From Endoryza sp044226045 (GTDB lineage Bacteria; Bacteroidota; Bacteroidia; Chitinophagales; Chitinophagaceae), in contig JBGAHR010000008.1 in NCBI GenBank assembly GCA_044226045.1, positions 1-64,000 on the forward strand: a DNA stretch of 64,000 nucleotides, written 5' to 3'. The notes under the pieces were generated by a model that did no database searches, had not been told where the DNA came from, and saw only the letters and a list, made by a program, of their open reading frames with translations. Below are positions 24,016 through 32,776 of this stretch, one piece after another (position 1 is the stretch's first letter; the number at the start of each line of letters is the position of its first letter). The position numbers and the translations under genes are program-made.

Positions 24016-25262
24016 CAAGCATAAAGAATATAGGGTGGTTGATACTGGTGGTCTCCTGTTTTTCCTGCCGCAAGAGCAGTGAAAACGACTTTCGGGTAGA
24101 CAAGAGGGTCAGCTTGTGGCGGAATGATGACATACCCTACGGACTGAAATACACTTTCAGGTCATTGCCGCAGTTATTTCCCGGCGCAGAGATCATAACA
24201 GAGAATCAGGCGCCTTCCGGCAACACCGTATTCTCTCCCTCGGCGAAGAAAATCCAACAGAAGATCAGCGAGCATGAAGGAAAAACCTTGCAGATTATCA
24301 TTAGCCGGACTGTTGATCCAAATGCTTTGGAAATACGGCGGTTGCTTGAATTTGTACAAACAGACGGAAATAGCCTTTTCATTTCCGCATTCTATATCAA
24401 CAGCAGTTTCCTGGAAGAGCTCAAGCTGAAAGCGATTTTTACCAATGAGGTATTCAGCGAAGTGGATAGTGCGGAAATGAAAATTCTGGATCCCAATACT
24501 GCCGGCGAATCTGTCTTCAGCTACCCGGGATATCGTTGCAGCAATTATTTTTCCGAGATGGAATCGGAGTATGTGTCTATCCTGGGCCGAAACGAAAACG
24601 GCTATCCGAATTTTATTAAAATAAAGTACACCAGCGGTGGTTCCCTGTTCCTTCACCTGGCTCCATTGGCCTTTACGAACTATTTCCTGCTGCATAAAGA
24701 CAATAAAAAATACCTCGACTATGTAGCCTCTTACCTGCCCAAAGACGTTGAGCTGATCGATTGGGCGGAGTACTATCGTACCAGCGCTTCCAACCGAAAT
24801 CAATCACAGGGAAACGGAGTCTCTACAGCCTTGAGCTGGATCAACAAACAACCGGCTCTGTCGATGGCTTTGTGGTTGCTGGTTCTTTTGCTGGCACTCA
24901 TTTATTTATTCGAATCAAAAAGAAAACAGCGGATCATTCCGGAAAAGCGGATATTGAAGAATTCCTCCCTGGAATTTGTGAAAACGATCGGACGTCTGTA
25001 TTATCAGCGCAGGGATAACCAGAACCTGGCCGCCAAGATGACGGCCCATTTTCTCGATCACGTCCGAAGCCGATATAATTTATCCACCAACAGAACAGAT
25101 GAAGAATTTGTGAAGAAACTGGCCTTTAAAACCGGAATCGACTACCAGGTAATTCATGACATTGTCTACCAGTCGAAATACCTGACCGACCAGGAAATGG
25201 TATCTGATGCTGAACTGTTACATTACAATAGTCAACTCGAAAACTTTTATAAACAGGCATAA
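24012..25262 (+). CDS. DUF4350 domain lipoprotein with C-terminal membrane span
   Basis: The 416-residue protein begins at TTG 24012, whose last bases overlap the TGA of the preceding gene; taaggag lies just upstream. This start is favoured because the next residues form a lipoprotein signal ending in SCFSC (about residues 16-19). DUF4350 occupies about 35-240 (YGLKYTFRSLPQLFP, LFISAFYI, GGSLFLHLAPLAFTNYFLLH). One membrane span follows at about 285-305, then a cytosolic helical tail resembling DUF4129-like ends (FVKTIGRLYYQRRDNQNLAAKM). Function unknown; coupled to the MoxR gene by a 2-base gap. Confidence 0.85.
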   Translation: MTSIKNIGWLILVVSCFSCRKSSENDFRVDKRVSLWRNDDIPYGLKYTFRSLPQLFPGAEIITENQAPSGNTVFSPSAKKIQQKISEHEGKTLQIIISRTVDPNALEIRRLLEFVQTDGNSLFISAFYINSSFLEELKLKAIFTNEVFSEVDSAEMKILDPNTAGESVFSYPGYRCSNYFSEMESEYVSILGRNENGYPNFIKIKYTSGGSLFLHLAPLAFTNYFLLHKDNKKYLDYVASYLPKDVELIDWAEYYRTSASNRNQSQGNGVSTALSWINKQPALSMALWLLVLLLALIYLFESKRKQRIIPEKRILKNSSLEFVKTIGRLYYQRRDNQNLAAKMTAHFLDHVRSRYNLSTNRTDEEFVKKLAFKTGIDYQVIHDIVYQSKYLTDQEMVSDAELLHYNSQLENFYKQA

Positions 25263-25264
25263 TA

Positions 25265-26242
25265 ATGGAAGAGAATTTTTTTGAACAAAGAACCGATCTG
25301 GATGCACTGAAGACTGCTGTTTCCAATCTCAAATCGGAGATTGGAAAGGTCATCGTTGGACAGGAACAAATGATTGATTTGTTGCTGGCAGCGGTGCTGG
25401 CCGACGGTCACGTTTTGATAGAAGGAGTTCCCGGGGTAGCCAAAACCCTTACGGCAAAATTGCTCAGCAAGAGTATCTCCGTTGGGTTCTCCCGCATTCA
25501 GTTTACACCCGACCTGATGCCCAGTGATGTGCTGGGTACCTCCATCTTCAATCCCAGGGATTCGGTCTTTCAGTTTAAGCAGGGTCCAATCTTCAGTAAT
25601 ATCATCCTCATTGATGAAATAAACAGGGCCCCGGCCAAAACACAGGCCGCCTTGTTTGAAGTGATGGAAGAAAGACAAATTACGGTAGATGGACAAACCT
25701 ATGAGTTGTCGTTTCCATTCCTGGTGCTTGCCACCCAAAACCCCATTGAGCAGGAGGGCACCTACCATTTGCCCGAGGCCCAACTGGATCGGTTCCTCTT
25801 TAAAATAACCGTGGGCTATCCCACACCCGAGCAGGAATTCCAGGTGGTGCTGAATCATCACCAGACCGGCCTCTCCAACCAGGTAGACCAGGTTATGGCT
25901 GTTTTGGGCGTTGATCAACTCAATGAACTCCGGAAAAAAGTGAGAGGGATTCATGTAGAAGAAAAACTGATCAGCTTTATCACCTCTATTGTGAGTAATA
26001 CCCGTAATCACAAATCCATTTACCTCGGTGCTTCTCCGCGGGCTTCCATTGGAATCCTCAACGGGGCAAAAGCACTGGCTGCCATGCGAGGCAGGGATTT
26101 CGTTACGCCGGAAGATGTGGTATACATCGCACCAGCCGTTTTGCGTCATCGCATCGTGCTCACGCCCGAGAAAGAAATGGAAGGGGCTTCGCCAGATGAT
26201 ATCATTAACCAGATCATTCAGGGTATAGAAATACCGCGCTAA
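25265..26242 (+). CDS. MoxR family AAA+ ATPase
   Basis: The 325-residue ATPase has Walker A GVPGVAKT (about 54-61), Walker B LIDEINRAPAKTQAALFEVMEER, sensor 1 VLATQNPIEQEGTYHLPEAQLDRF and the C-terminal lid with GASPRASI. MoxR proteins act as cytosolic chaperones that insert metal or assemble complexes, normally with a partner containing a von Willebrand-like fold. Here the partner is the DUF58 protein encoded 13 bases downstream. The position in a string of membrane-protein genes suggests assembly or control of a membrane complex. Confidence 0.96.
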   Translation: MEENFFEQRTDLDALKTAVSNLKSEIGKVIVGQEQMIDLLLAAVLADGHVLIEGVPGVAKTLTAKLLSKSISVGFSRIQFTPDLMPSDVLGTSIFNPRDSVFQFKQGPIFSNIILIDEINRAPAKTQAALFEVMEERQITVDGQTYELSFPFLVLATQNPIEQEGTYHLPEAQLDRFLFKITVGYPTPEQEFQVVLNHHQTGLSNQVDQVMAVLGVDQLNELRKKVRGIHVEEKLISFITSIVSNTRNHKSIYLGASPRASIGILNGAKALAAMRGRDFVTPEDVVYIAPAVLRHRIVLTPEKEMEGASPDDIINQIIQGIEIPR

Positions 26243-26255
26243 CCAAATTGTGTTT

Positions 26256-27599
26256 ATGTTTTTGTACGAGCGCTACATACGGCCTTTGTTTTTTTCCCGG
26301 CTTTTTTTCTGGATACTGGCGGGTTTCGTTCTGCTGTTTATAATGGCCTTTATTTTCCCGGCCATTTTTAACCTGTTGCAGATCGTCTTGCTGGTATATG
26401 CACTCGTTACTTTACTGGATTACCTGAGCCTGTTTATCATAAAGAATCCCGTAAAAGGAGAGCGAATCATTCCGGATCGTTTTAGCAACGGGGATGACAA
26501 TACGGTTGTCATCCGGTTACGAAATCTGTACCCCTTTAAAATCAACAGCTATATCATCGATGAATTACCTGAACAGTTGCAGTGCCGCGACTTCAGGATC
26601 GACAGGAACATAGCGAGTAAGGAAGAGGTACTTCTTTCTTACATGGTAAGACCTGTGGAGAGAGGTGAATACAGGTTTTATGATGTCAGGATATTTGCCA
26701 AAAGCCCGCTCGGGCTCATTATCCGGCGCATCACCCTTCCTTCGGAAACCATGGTGAAAGTAATGCCTTCATTTTTATCACTCCGTCAGTTTGAGTTGAA
26801 GGCGCATTCCAGTAACCTGGTGGAAGCAGGAAATCGGAAAGTCAGGAAGATCGGTCATAGCCTCGAGTTCGAACAGATCAGGGAATATGTGCTGGGCGAT
26901 GACATTCGTACCGTAAACTGGAAAGCAACTGCCAGGAAAGGCCAGATCATGGTCAACAACTATACGGATGAAAAGAGCCAGCAGGTGTATTGTATCATTG
27001 ATAAGGGAAGGGTGATGAAGATGCCCTTTGAAGGTATGTCGCTACTCGACTATGCCATCAATGCTTCCCTGGCTGTATTACGGGTTGCGCTCATCCGCCA
27101 GGACCGCGCAGGCCTCATCACCTTCGATGAGAACATCGGACATGTGATACCGGCCGACCACAAACTGGGCCAGATGACGCAGATACTGGATGCACTCTAC
27201 AACCAGGATACCCGGTTTATGGAAAGTGATTTCGAAAAGCTGCATGCCCTTTTACGAACCCGTGTAAGCCAGCGTAGCCTGATCGTGTTGTTTACCAATT
27301 TCGAGTCGATGAGCAGCCTTCACCGCCAATTGCCCTACCTGCGCAGCATTGCCCGCAATCACCTGTTATTGGTAGTATTTTTTGAGAACACAGAATTGCG
27401 CCAGGTCATCGATATGCCTGCCATCGATCTGGAATCATTGTATACCCGGACGATCGCCGAAAAATTTGCCTACGAAAAAAGATTGATCGTTAAAGAACTT
27501 CAGCAACACGGTATCTTTACCATTTTGACAGCTCCGTCAGATCTGACCATCAATACCGTGAACAAATATCTCGAATTGAAGGCCCGTCAGGCGATCTGA
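26256..27599 (+). CDS. DUF58 family protein with vWA-like domain, membrane-anchored
   Basis: The 447-residue protein has two N-terminal membrane spans (about 12-36 and 38-58), a beta-rich middle, and the DUF58 core FEQIREYVLGDDIRTVNWKATARKGQIMVNNYTDEKSQQVYCIIDKG, followed by a vWA-like fold (LLDYAINASLAVLRVALIRQDRAGLITFD). The start is taken at ATG 26256; a GTG at 26250 would add two residues. DUF58 proteins regularly pair with MoxR ATPases, as here. It closes the run of five tightly spaced genes. Confidence 0.93.
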   Translation: MFLYERYIRPLFFSRLFFWILAGFVLLFIMAFIFPAIFNLLQIVLLVYALVTLLDYLSLFIIKNPVKGERIIPDRFSNGDDNTVVIRLRNLYPFKINSYIIDELPEQLQCRDFRIDRNIASKEEVLLSYMVRPVERGEYRFYDVRIFAKSPLGLIIRRITLPSETMVKVMPSFLSLRQFELKAHSSNLVEAGNRKVRKIGHSLEFEQIREYVLGDDIRTVNWKATARKGQIMVNNYTDEKSQQVYCIIDKGRVMKMPFEGMSLLDYAINASLAVLRVALIRQDRAGLITFDENIGHVIPADHKLGQMTQILDALYNQDTRFMESDFEKLHALLRTRVSQRSLIVLFTNFESMSSLHRQLPYLRSIARNHLLLVVFFENTELRQVIDMPAIDLESLYTRTIAEKFAYEKRLIVKELQQHGIFTILTAPSDLTINTVNKYLELKARQAI

Positions 27600-27625
27600 G
27601 CCGTCTTCTCAACCGACAAGCAAAC

Positions 27626-28306
27626 ATGAATATTTTTGAACAGGGACAGGTACTACTGATCAACAAGCCATTGGAGTGGACTTCTTTCGATGCCGTACGG
27701 AAAATTCGAAACCTGGTGCGAATAAAAAAAGTAGGACATGCGGGCACCCTCGACCCGCTGGCTACCGGGCTGCTGATCATCTGCACCGGTAAGTTCACCA
27801 AACGCATCAATGAATTCATGTCGCAGGAAAAAGAATATACCGGAACATTTGTACTCGGTGCCACTACGCCCACTTACGACCTGGAAAGCGAACCGGTGAA
27901 TCATCAATCCCTGGAAGGCATTACGGAAGAAAAGATCAGGCAACAAACCGCCCCGTTTGTCGGTGAAATTTTGCAGGTACCACCCGCGCACTCCGCCATC
28001 AAGAAAGACGGAAAAAGAGTGTATGAGCTCGCTAGAAAAGGAGTGGAAGTGAAGTTGGAGCCACGTAAAATAACCATTAAGGAATTTGAGATCACCTCCA
28101 TTCAACTGCCTGTGGTAGGTTTCCGCGTAGTGTGTTCAACAGGCACCTATATCCGAAGCCTTGCCAATGATTTTGGAGCAAAGCTGGGCTGCGGAGCATA
28201 TCTCTCCAGTCTTTGCAGAACACGCATTGGGTCTTTTACGCTGGAACAGTCGATGACCATGGAGCAGGCGGAAGAGTATATCAAATCGGCGCTTCAGAAC
28301 GGATAA
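27626..28306 (+). CDS. truB: tRNA pseudouridine(55) synthase
   Basis: TruB isomerises U55 in the T loop of tRNAs. The 226-residue protein shows GQVLLINKPLEWTSFDAVRKIRN, the catalytic motif GHAGTLDPLATGLLI with Asp48, KEYTGTFVLGATTPTYD, QVPPAHSAIKKDGKRVYELAR and GFRVVCSTGTYIRSLANDFG. It lacks a C-terminal PUA domain, which is usual for the short bacterial type in this phylum. Its last 13 bases overlap the end of the convergent tamL-like gene. Confidence 0.97.
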   Translation: MNIFEQGQVLLINKPLEWTSFDAVRKIRNLVRIKKVGHAGTLDPLATGLLIICTGKFTKRINEFMSQEKEYTGTFVLGATTPTYDLESEPVNHQSLEGITEEKIRQQTAPFVGEILQVPPAHSAIKKDGKRVYELARKGVEVKLEPRKITIKEFEITSIQLPVVGFRVVCSTGTYIRSLANDFGAKLGCGAYLSSLCRTRIGSFTLEQSMTMEQAEEYIKSALQNG

Positions 28307-30639
28307 CCGATGCCGAGCTGGAATTGTCCATCAAACAACTTGAGATCATAGAACCAACCATTGTTGATGGTGGCATAACGGGGGTTCTTTAGTTTATAAG
28401 CCCAGTCGAGACGTATCAGGAAGAAATCAAAGTCAAACCGCAAACTGGTACCGCCCCCTACGGCAATGTCTTTGTATAACCTTCCCAGGTTAAACGAAGC
28501 TTCCGGAATTTTTTGTGTTCCCGCGGCATCCTTGAACTCCGGGCCCCACACGTTTCCGATATCGAGAAATACAGCGCTTTTCACTTTCACGCCTGCAATG
28601 GTGGTTACATTGAAACGATATTCAATATTTCCTTCGATACGCATATTCCCGAAACGGTCATTTGACCGGTTACTGGCGGTGTCGTACAAGGGCGTTGAAC
28701 CGGGTCCCAGCCTTCGCACCTGCCAGGCTCGCATACTGTATGGCCCCCCGGCAAAATAGGCCTTGAAGAAGGGAAGTTTGTTTTCCGGCTGATCTCCTTT
28801 TTTTCCATACACGTATCCATATCCGGCGAATGCCCGGAAGGCCCAGCCATTAAAGTCAAGTTGCTGATTAACCAGTTCTATATCCGTTTTCACATACCTG
28901 AACAGGTTGTTTCTTTCGAGGTCTTTAATAAAGCCAAACAGGGCGCCGCTTTCCTCCACCCGCACTTTCAGGTTGGTGGTGCGATTCTTTTTTCTCCAGG
29001 AAGTATTCATTCCTCCGATGATACCGATCACAAATCCGTCATTGAAAGCGTATCGAAGAGAGGGAATCTGTTGGATGAGTTTATTGAGACTGTCTTTGCC
29101 TTTCAGCAAGGTGTACTCCACATTCGGAATCGTCAGCAGCCAGCTGATACTGCGATCTCGTCCTTTCCGGACCGTCCATTCGTATCCCCAGGAAGAGTTA
29201 ATGGAGTTGACATTGTAAATATCTTTCCTGATCGTATAGGCGCCATTGATGTTAAATACAGTTCTCACATTCAGCAACCGGTCTTCGCTTCGTTCCTTCA
29301 GTTTGAAAGGGATGATCAGTCGCGGAAAATAGATGGAATGGGATACGTTTGTTTGGAGGGTCTGGATAAAATTCGATCCGAATTCCACACCGAAACGGGC
29401 GTTGGTGCTGGATTGAATGGCCTCGTGAAAAGCGTTTCGGTTGGTAACGGAAAAGTTCAATCCCAATCCAAAAAGCTGACTGGTGGTGAGGTAATCCGCT
29501 ACGTTCCGGCTGGCCTCGAGATCGATCTTCAGATTCAGTTTCGGAGCCGGGAACAGTCTGATCTCCGCATCCAGCCGGGGAACGGTATCAGTGTATCGTT
29601 CTTTCAGCGTAAGGTCTACATTCTGCCAGGCACCTAAACGGTTAAAGGTGTTCACAGTCCGGAAATAATTTCGTTCCCGGTAAACAGAATCCTGCTTGAG
29701 AAAGATATTTCGGGCAAGAAAGGGCAGTTTGAAACGATTGCTGGTGGTATAAAAAGTGATGGGCGGGTTTTTGATCGAATCAATCTTATAATCGATGATC
29801 GTATCCTGCAAATAGAATTGGTCGGGGTACACTTTGATGGTACCCATGCGGAATTGTTTGAGATGGGTCAGGTCATTGGCCTCGCGTTGTTTGAAAACAA
29901 CATTGATGGTGGGATTCAGGTTTTTCCTTCGAAGGGAGTCCAGCAACCGGATCTGTTCAAAAGGATCGATACTGGGATCGATCAATGCGGCAATCACGGT
30001 ATCCACTTCTGCATAAATATCATTTCCACTGACTTTATAATACCCGCTGTCGTGAAAGATCCTCAACAACCGGTCCCGCTCATCGGAGATATTCTGCAAT
30101 GAATAAGCATCTCCTTTTTTCAGCAAGGTTCTTTCCCGGGTCCGCAGGGCCAGACTTTGCAGCTCGGGGGTAAGCAGATCGAATCCTACCGAATCCAACT
30201 TTGTCAATCGACCGGTCGTGACATAAAAATTAACAGTGGTACGAAGTTGTTTCTTGACAGTATCAATGGTAAAGGTGTCCCGGATTGTTGGATAAAAATA
30301 GCCTCTTGCATTCAGCAGGGCCGACATAAAGATCCGGGAACGGAAAATATTAATGGTGTCGAAAACCGGTGGTTTGATCAGTCGTTTGTATACACCCGCA
30401 TAGGAGATGATGCGGGTTTTCAGGCTATCGTCAAGCTGGTTGTTAAGTGCGGATATCAGTTCCAGGCGTTCGGAAGAAGTCATGTTCCCGGAAACATTGA
30501 TGTTCGTTTTAAATACAAAGGGTTTACCCCTTGGATAATTCCGGCCGGGCGTTACACAGGAGGCGAATAGCACCAGCAAAAGACCCATGAGGCCTAAGGG
30601 GGAAAAGGTAAAAAAGGTAACTTGCCGTTTAAGTAGCAT
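28294..30639 (-). CDS. tamL: BamA/TamA-family outer-membrane lipoprotein (TamL-like)
   Basis: The 781-residue protein has a lipoprotein signal with lipobox FASC (Cys28), unusual for Omp85 proteins but the mark of the Bacteroidota TamL group. Residues about 40-390 hold POTRA-like segments. The C-terminal half is the D15/Omp85 barrel, including YAFNDGFVIGIIGGMNTS, FFKAYFAGGPYSMRAWQVRRLGPG (conserved xRGW-like loop) and the end FQLGIGYPF with terminal Phe. TamL works with TamB in outer-membrane or surface protein assembly. No tamB is seen here. It is divergent from the TrmH-type gene with only 22 bases between the start codons. Confidence 0.9.
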   Translation of the reverse strand: MLLKRQVTFFTFSPLGLMGLLLVLFASCVTPGRNYPRGKPFVFKTNINVSGNMTSSERLELISALNNQLDDSLKTRIISYAGVYKRLIKPPVFDTINIFRSRIFMSALLNARGYFYPTIRDTFTIDTVKKQLRTTVNFYVTTGRLTKLDSVGFDLLTPELQSLALRTRERTLLKKGDAYSLQNISDERDRLLRIFHDSGYYKVSGNDIYAEVDTVIAALIDPSIDPFEQIRLLDSLRRKNLNPTINVVFKQREANDLTHLKQFRMGTIKVYPDQFYLQDTIIDYKIDSIKNPPITFYTTSNRFKLPFLARNIFLKQDSVYRERNYFRTVNTFNRLGAWQNVDLTLKERYTDTVPRLDAEIRLFPAPKLNLKIDLEASRNVADYLTTSQLFGLGLNFSVTNRNAFHEAIQSSTNARFGVEFGSNFIQTLQTNVSHSIYFPRLIIPFKLKERSEDRLLNVRTVFNINGAYTIRKDIYNVNSINSSWGYEWTVRKGRDRSISWLLTIPNVEYTLLKGKDSLNKLIQQIPSLRYAFNDGFVIGIIGGMNTSWRKKNRTTNLKVRVEESGALFGFIKDLERNNLFRYVKTDIELVNQQLDFNGWAFRAFAGYGYVYGKKGDQPENKLPFFKAYFAGGPYSMRAWQVRRLGPGSTPLYDTASNRSNDRFGNMRIEGNIEYRFNVTTIAGVKVKSAVFLDIGNVWGPEFKDAAGTQKIPEASFNLGRLYKDIAVGGGTSLRFDFDFFLIRLDWAYKLKNPRYATINNGWFYDLKLFDGQFQLGIGYPF

Positions 30640-30661
30640 ATTTTATAAAAAACAAAACCGG

Positions 30662-31402
30662 ATGCTGGTAAAATCGCAGGTCAAATATATTCAAAGTTTA
30701 AGCCAGAAAAAAGGAAGAGAGGAAGAAGGACTGTTTGTGGCAGAAGGTCCTAAACTAATTAACGAATTATTGAATGAACCGAATGTCCGGCTGAAACAAC
30801 TCTTTGCAACGGAAAGCTGGCTCACCGCTTACAAAGGCACCAAAGACCGCGGTGAATGGATCGAAGTTTCCGAAGATGAATTACAGCGAATATCACTGCA
30901 AAAAGCGCCCAACCAGGTAATGGCGGTCTTTCACCAGCCGCAGTTTTCAAACCCTGTTAACCCAAACGGCAGATTATCCCTGTTCCTGGACACCATCCAG
31001 GATCCGGGAAATATGGGAACCATTTTGCGTTGCGCCGACTGGTTTGGTATCGACCAGGTCGTTTGCACAGAGGATTGTGCAGATATCTTTAATCCGAAAG
31101 TAGTTCAATCGACCATGGGCAGCATTGCCCGGGTACAGGTGAAGTATGTGAATGGCGAAGACTGGCTTCGTGCTCACCCCTCCATAACCGTGCTGGCCGC
31201 CATGCTCAATGGCGTCAGTCTCTATGAAATGCCCCGGATAACGGAAGGGGTTATTCTGATCGGAAACGAATCAAGGGGAATCAGTCCGGCAGTGCTATCA
31301 GCAGTCTCTTCACTCCAAAAAATAACCATTCCGCGCAGAGGAAAAGCGGAGTCATTGAATGCCGCCGTAGCGACCGGCATTATCCTTTCCCATCTTACCT
31401 GA
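30662..31402 (+). CDS. TrmH/SpoU-family RNA 2'-O-methyltransferase
   Basis: The 246-residue protein has an N-terminal substrate-binding domain (EEGLFVAEGPKLINELL, about 20-36) and the SPOUT catalytic domain with motif 1 LDTIQDPGNMGTILRCADWFGI, motif 2 VILIGNESRGIS and motif 3 ITIPRRGKAESLNAAVATGIIL. It methylates a ribose in rRNA or tRNA; RlmB-like is possible but the target cannot be fixed. ATG 30662 is used because the upstream ATG at 30587 lies inside the divergent tamL-like gene. The stop overlaps the end of the convergent permease gene by 8 bases. Confidence 0.92.
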   Translation: MLVKSQVKYIQSLSQKKGREEEGLFVAEGPKLINELLNEPNVRLKQLFATESWLTAYKGTKDRGEWIEVSEDELQRISLQKAPNQVMAVFHQPQFSNPVNPNGRLSLFLDTIQDPGNMGTILRCADWFGIDQVVCTEDCADIFNPKVVQSTMGSIARVQVKYVNGEDWLRAHPSITVLAAMLNGVSLYEMPRITEGVILIGNESRGISPAVLSAVSSLQKITIPRRGKAESLNAAVATGIILSHLT

Positions 31403-32636
31403 ACTGAATGGCTTTTACGGGTTGTATGCGTGCGATAATGAGGGTGGGCAGTAGCAATACGATCAGGCAGATGGCAAAAGTGCCCAGGTTGACCAGGGCA
31501 ATCTGCCACCAGACAATATTTACGGCAGCCTTTGAGATATAGTAGGATTCTTCAGGCAGTGTAATGAATCCATAACGCTGTTGAAGCCAGCAAATGAGAA
31601 AGCCCAGCAGGTTCCCCAGCAACAGCCCGGTAAAAGTGATCAGGCCTCCCTGGTAAAGAAATACTTTCTGGATAGTAAAATTGGGTGCGCCCAAAGCTTT
31701 CAGCAATCCGACCATTCTCGTTCTTTCGAGTACCAGTATCAGCAAACAGGTGATCAGGTTCAGCGAAGCGATGGCGATCATAATGATAAGAACGATATAG
31801 ATCGTCTGGTTTTGCAAACCCAGCCAGTCGAAGATCGCCGGGTAAATCTCCTTGATGGTATTACTGCCCAAACCAACCGGCAGATAGGGGGTAATGTCGT
31901 AACTCACCTGGTCCATCTGGCGGTAGTCTTTCAATACAATTTCATACCCGCCCACTTCATTTTCGTTCCATCGGTTCAGCCGTTGTACGAGTTTAAGATC
32001 TCCGAGGGCAAATGCCTTGTCATATTCTTCGATACCTGTTTTAAAGATGCCAACTACTTTTAGTTTATCGGGTCGGAGCGACTGCCCGTCGGCCTGGATG
32101 AAAAATATAATCACATCATCATTCAGCTTAAGGTTGAGTTGTCGGGCCATGGATTCGGAAAGATTGATCTCCCGGCTATAACCGCTATCCCTGAAATGGA
32201 TCCATCGTCCGCTTACCAGGAACTTCCGGATATTATTGAAATCATAGTCCTTTTCTATCCCTTTGAATAAAACAAGTTCGATGGTCTCCGGGGTTTTTAA
32301 TACGGCACTCTTCGTAGCATAGGCCTGCACATTCAGGATGGCCGGGTTGAGACTGGCAAGCTTTTTTACCGAATCACTTTTTTGGATAGGGATTTCTTCG
32401 GATAGGGAGGCCTGCAGGGAGGTATAATCCTGCACCCTGATATGTCCAAAAAAACTGAATACTTTATTGCTGATGGTCTCCTGGAATCCACTCGCAAAAG
32501 CCAATGTAAGAATCATGACCGTCACACTGATAACAGTGGCCGCGATCGACAACCGAATGATAAAGCGGGAAAAGCTTTTCTGAGGGTTGAAGGCGAGACG
32601 GCGGGCGATAAAACTGGCGAAACTGTTCAACGGCAT
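31395..32636 (-). CDS. FtsX-type ABC transporter permease (LolC/E-like)
   Basis: The 413-residue protein has the MacB/LolE layout: first span at about 27-50 (LSIAATVISVTVMILTLAFASGF), a large periplasmic domain (50-270) and an FtsX domain with three spans (about 275-300, 325-350, 375-405), including ERTRMVGLLKALGAPNFTIQKVFLYQGGLITFTGLLLG. In Bacteroidota such single permeases are labelled lipoprotein-releasing components. The ATPase is not adjacent, so it is presumably encoded elsewhere. Its role in lipoprotein sorting is an inference from the family. Confidence 0.87.
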   Translation of the reverse strand: MPLNSFASFIARRLAFNPQKSFSRFIIRLSIAATVISVTVMILTLAFASGFQETISNKVFSFFGHIRVQDYTSLQASLSEEIPIQKSDSVKKLASLNPAILNVQAYATKSAVLKTPETIELVLFKGIEKDYDFNNIRKFLVSGRWIHFRDSGYSREINLSESMARQLNLKLNDDVIIFFIQADGQSLRPDKLKVVGIFKTGIEEYDKAFALGDLKLVQRLNRWNENEVGGYEIVLKDYRQMDQVSYDITPYLPVGLGSNTIKEIYPAIFDWLGLQNQTIYIVLIIMIAIASLNLITCLLILVLERTRMVGLLKALGAPNFTIQKVFLYQGGLITFTGLLLGNLLGFLICWLQQRYGFITLPEESYYISKAAVNIVWWQIALVNLGTFAICLIVLLLPTLIIARIQPVKAIQFR

Positions 32637-32776
32637 GATTTTCGTTCGTCAAAAATAACGGCTCGTTCACAAAGGCCCATTATTTTTTATTTCTGGTGCA
32701 ATCTTTAGTGGAGATGGTTCGTCTTATTTATCATTAATTTCGGTTTCTGCCTTTTCAAAAACAACGGAACCTACTT

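Noticed and set aside
24174..24803. 209-codon minus-strand frame and the 300-codon frame at 25247-26149
   Set aside because: They lie antisense to the well-supported DUF4350 and MoxR genes and show no domain.
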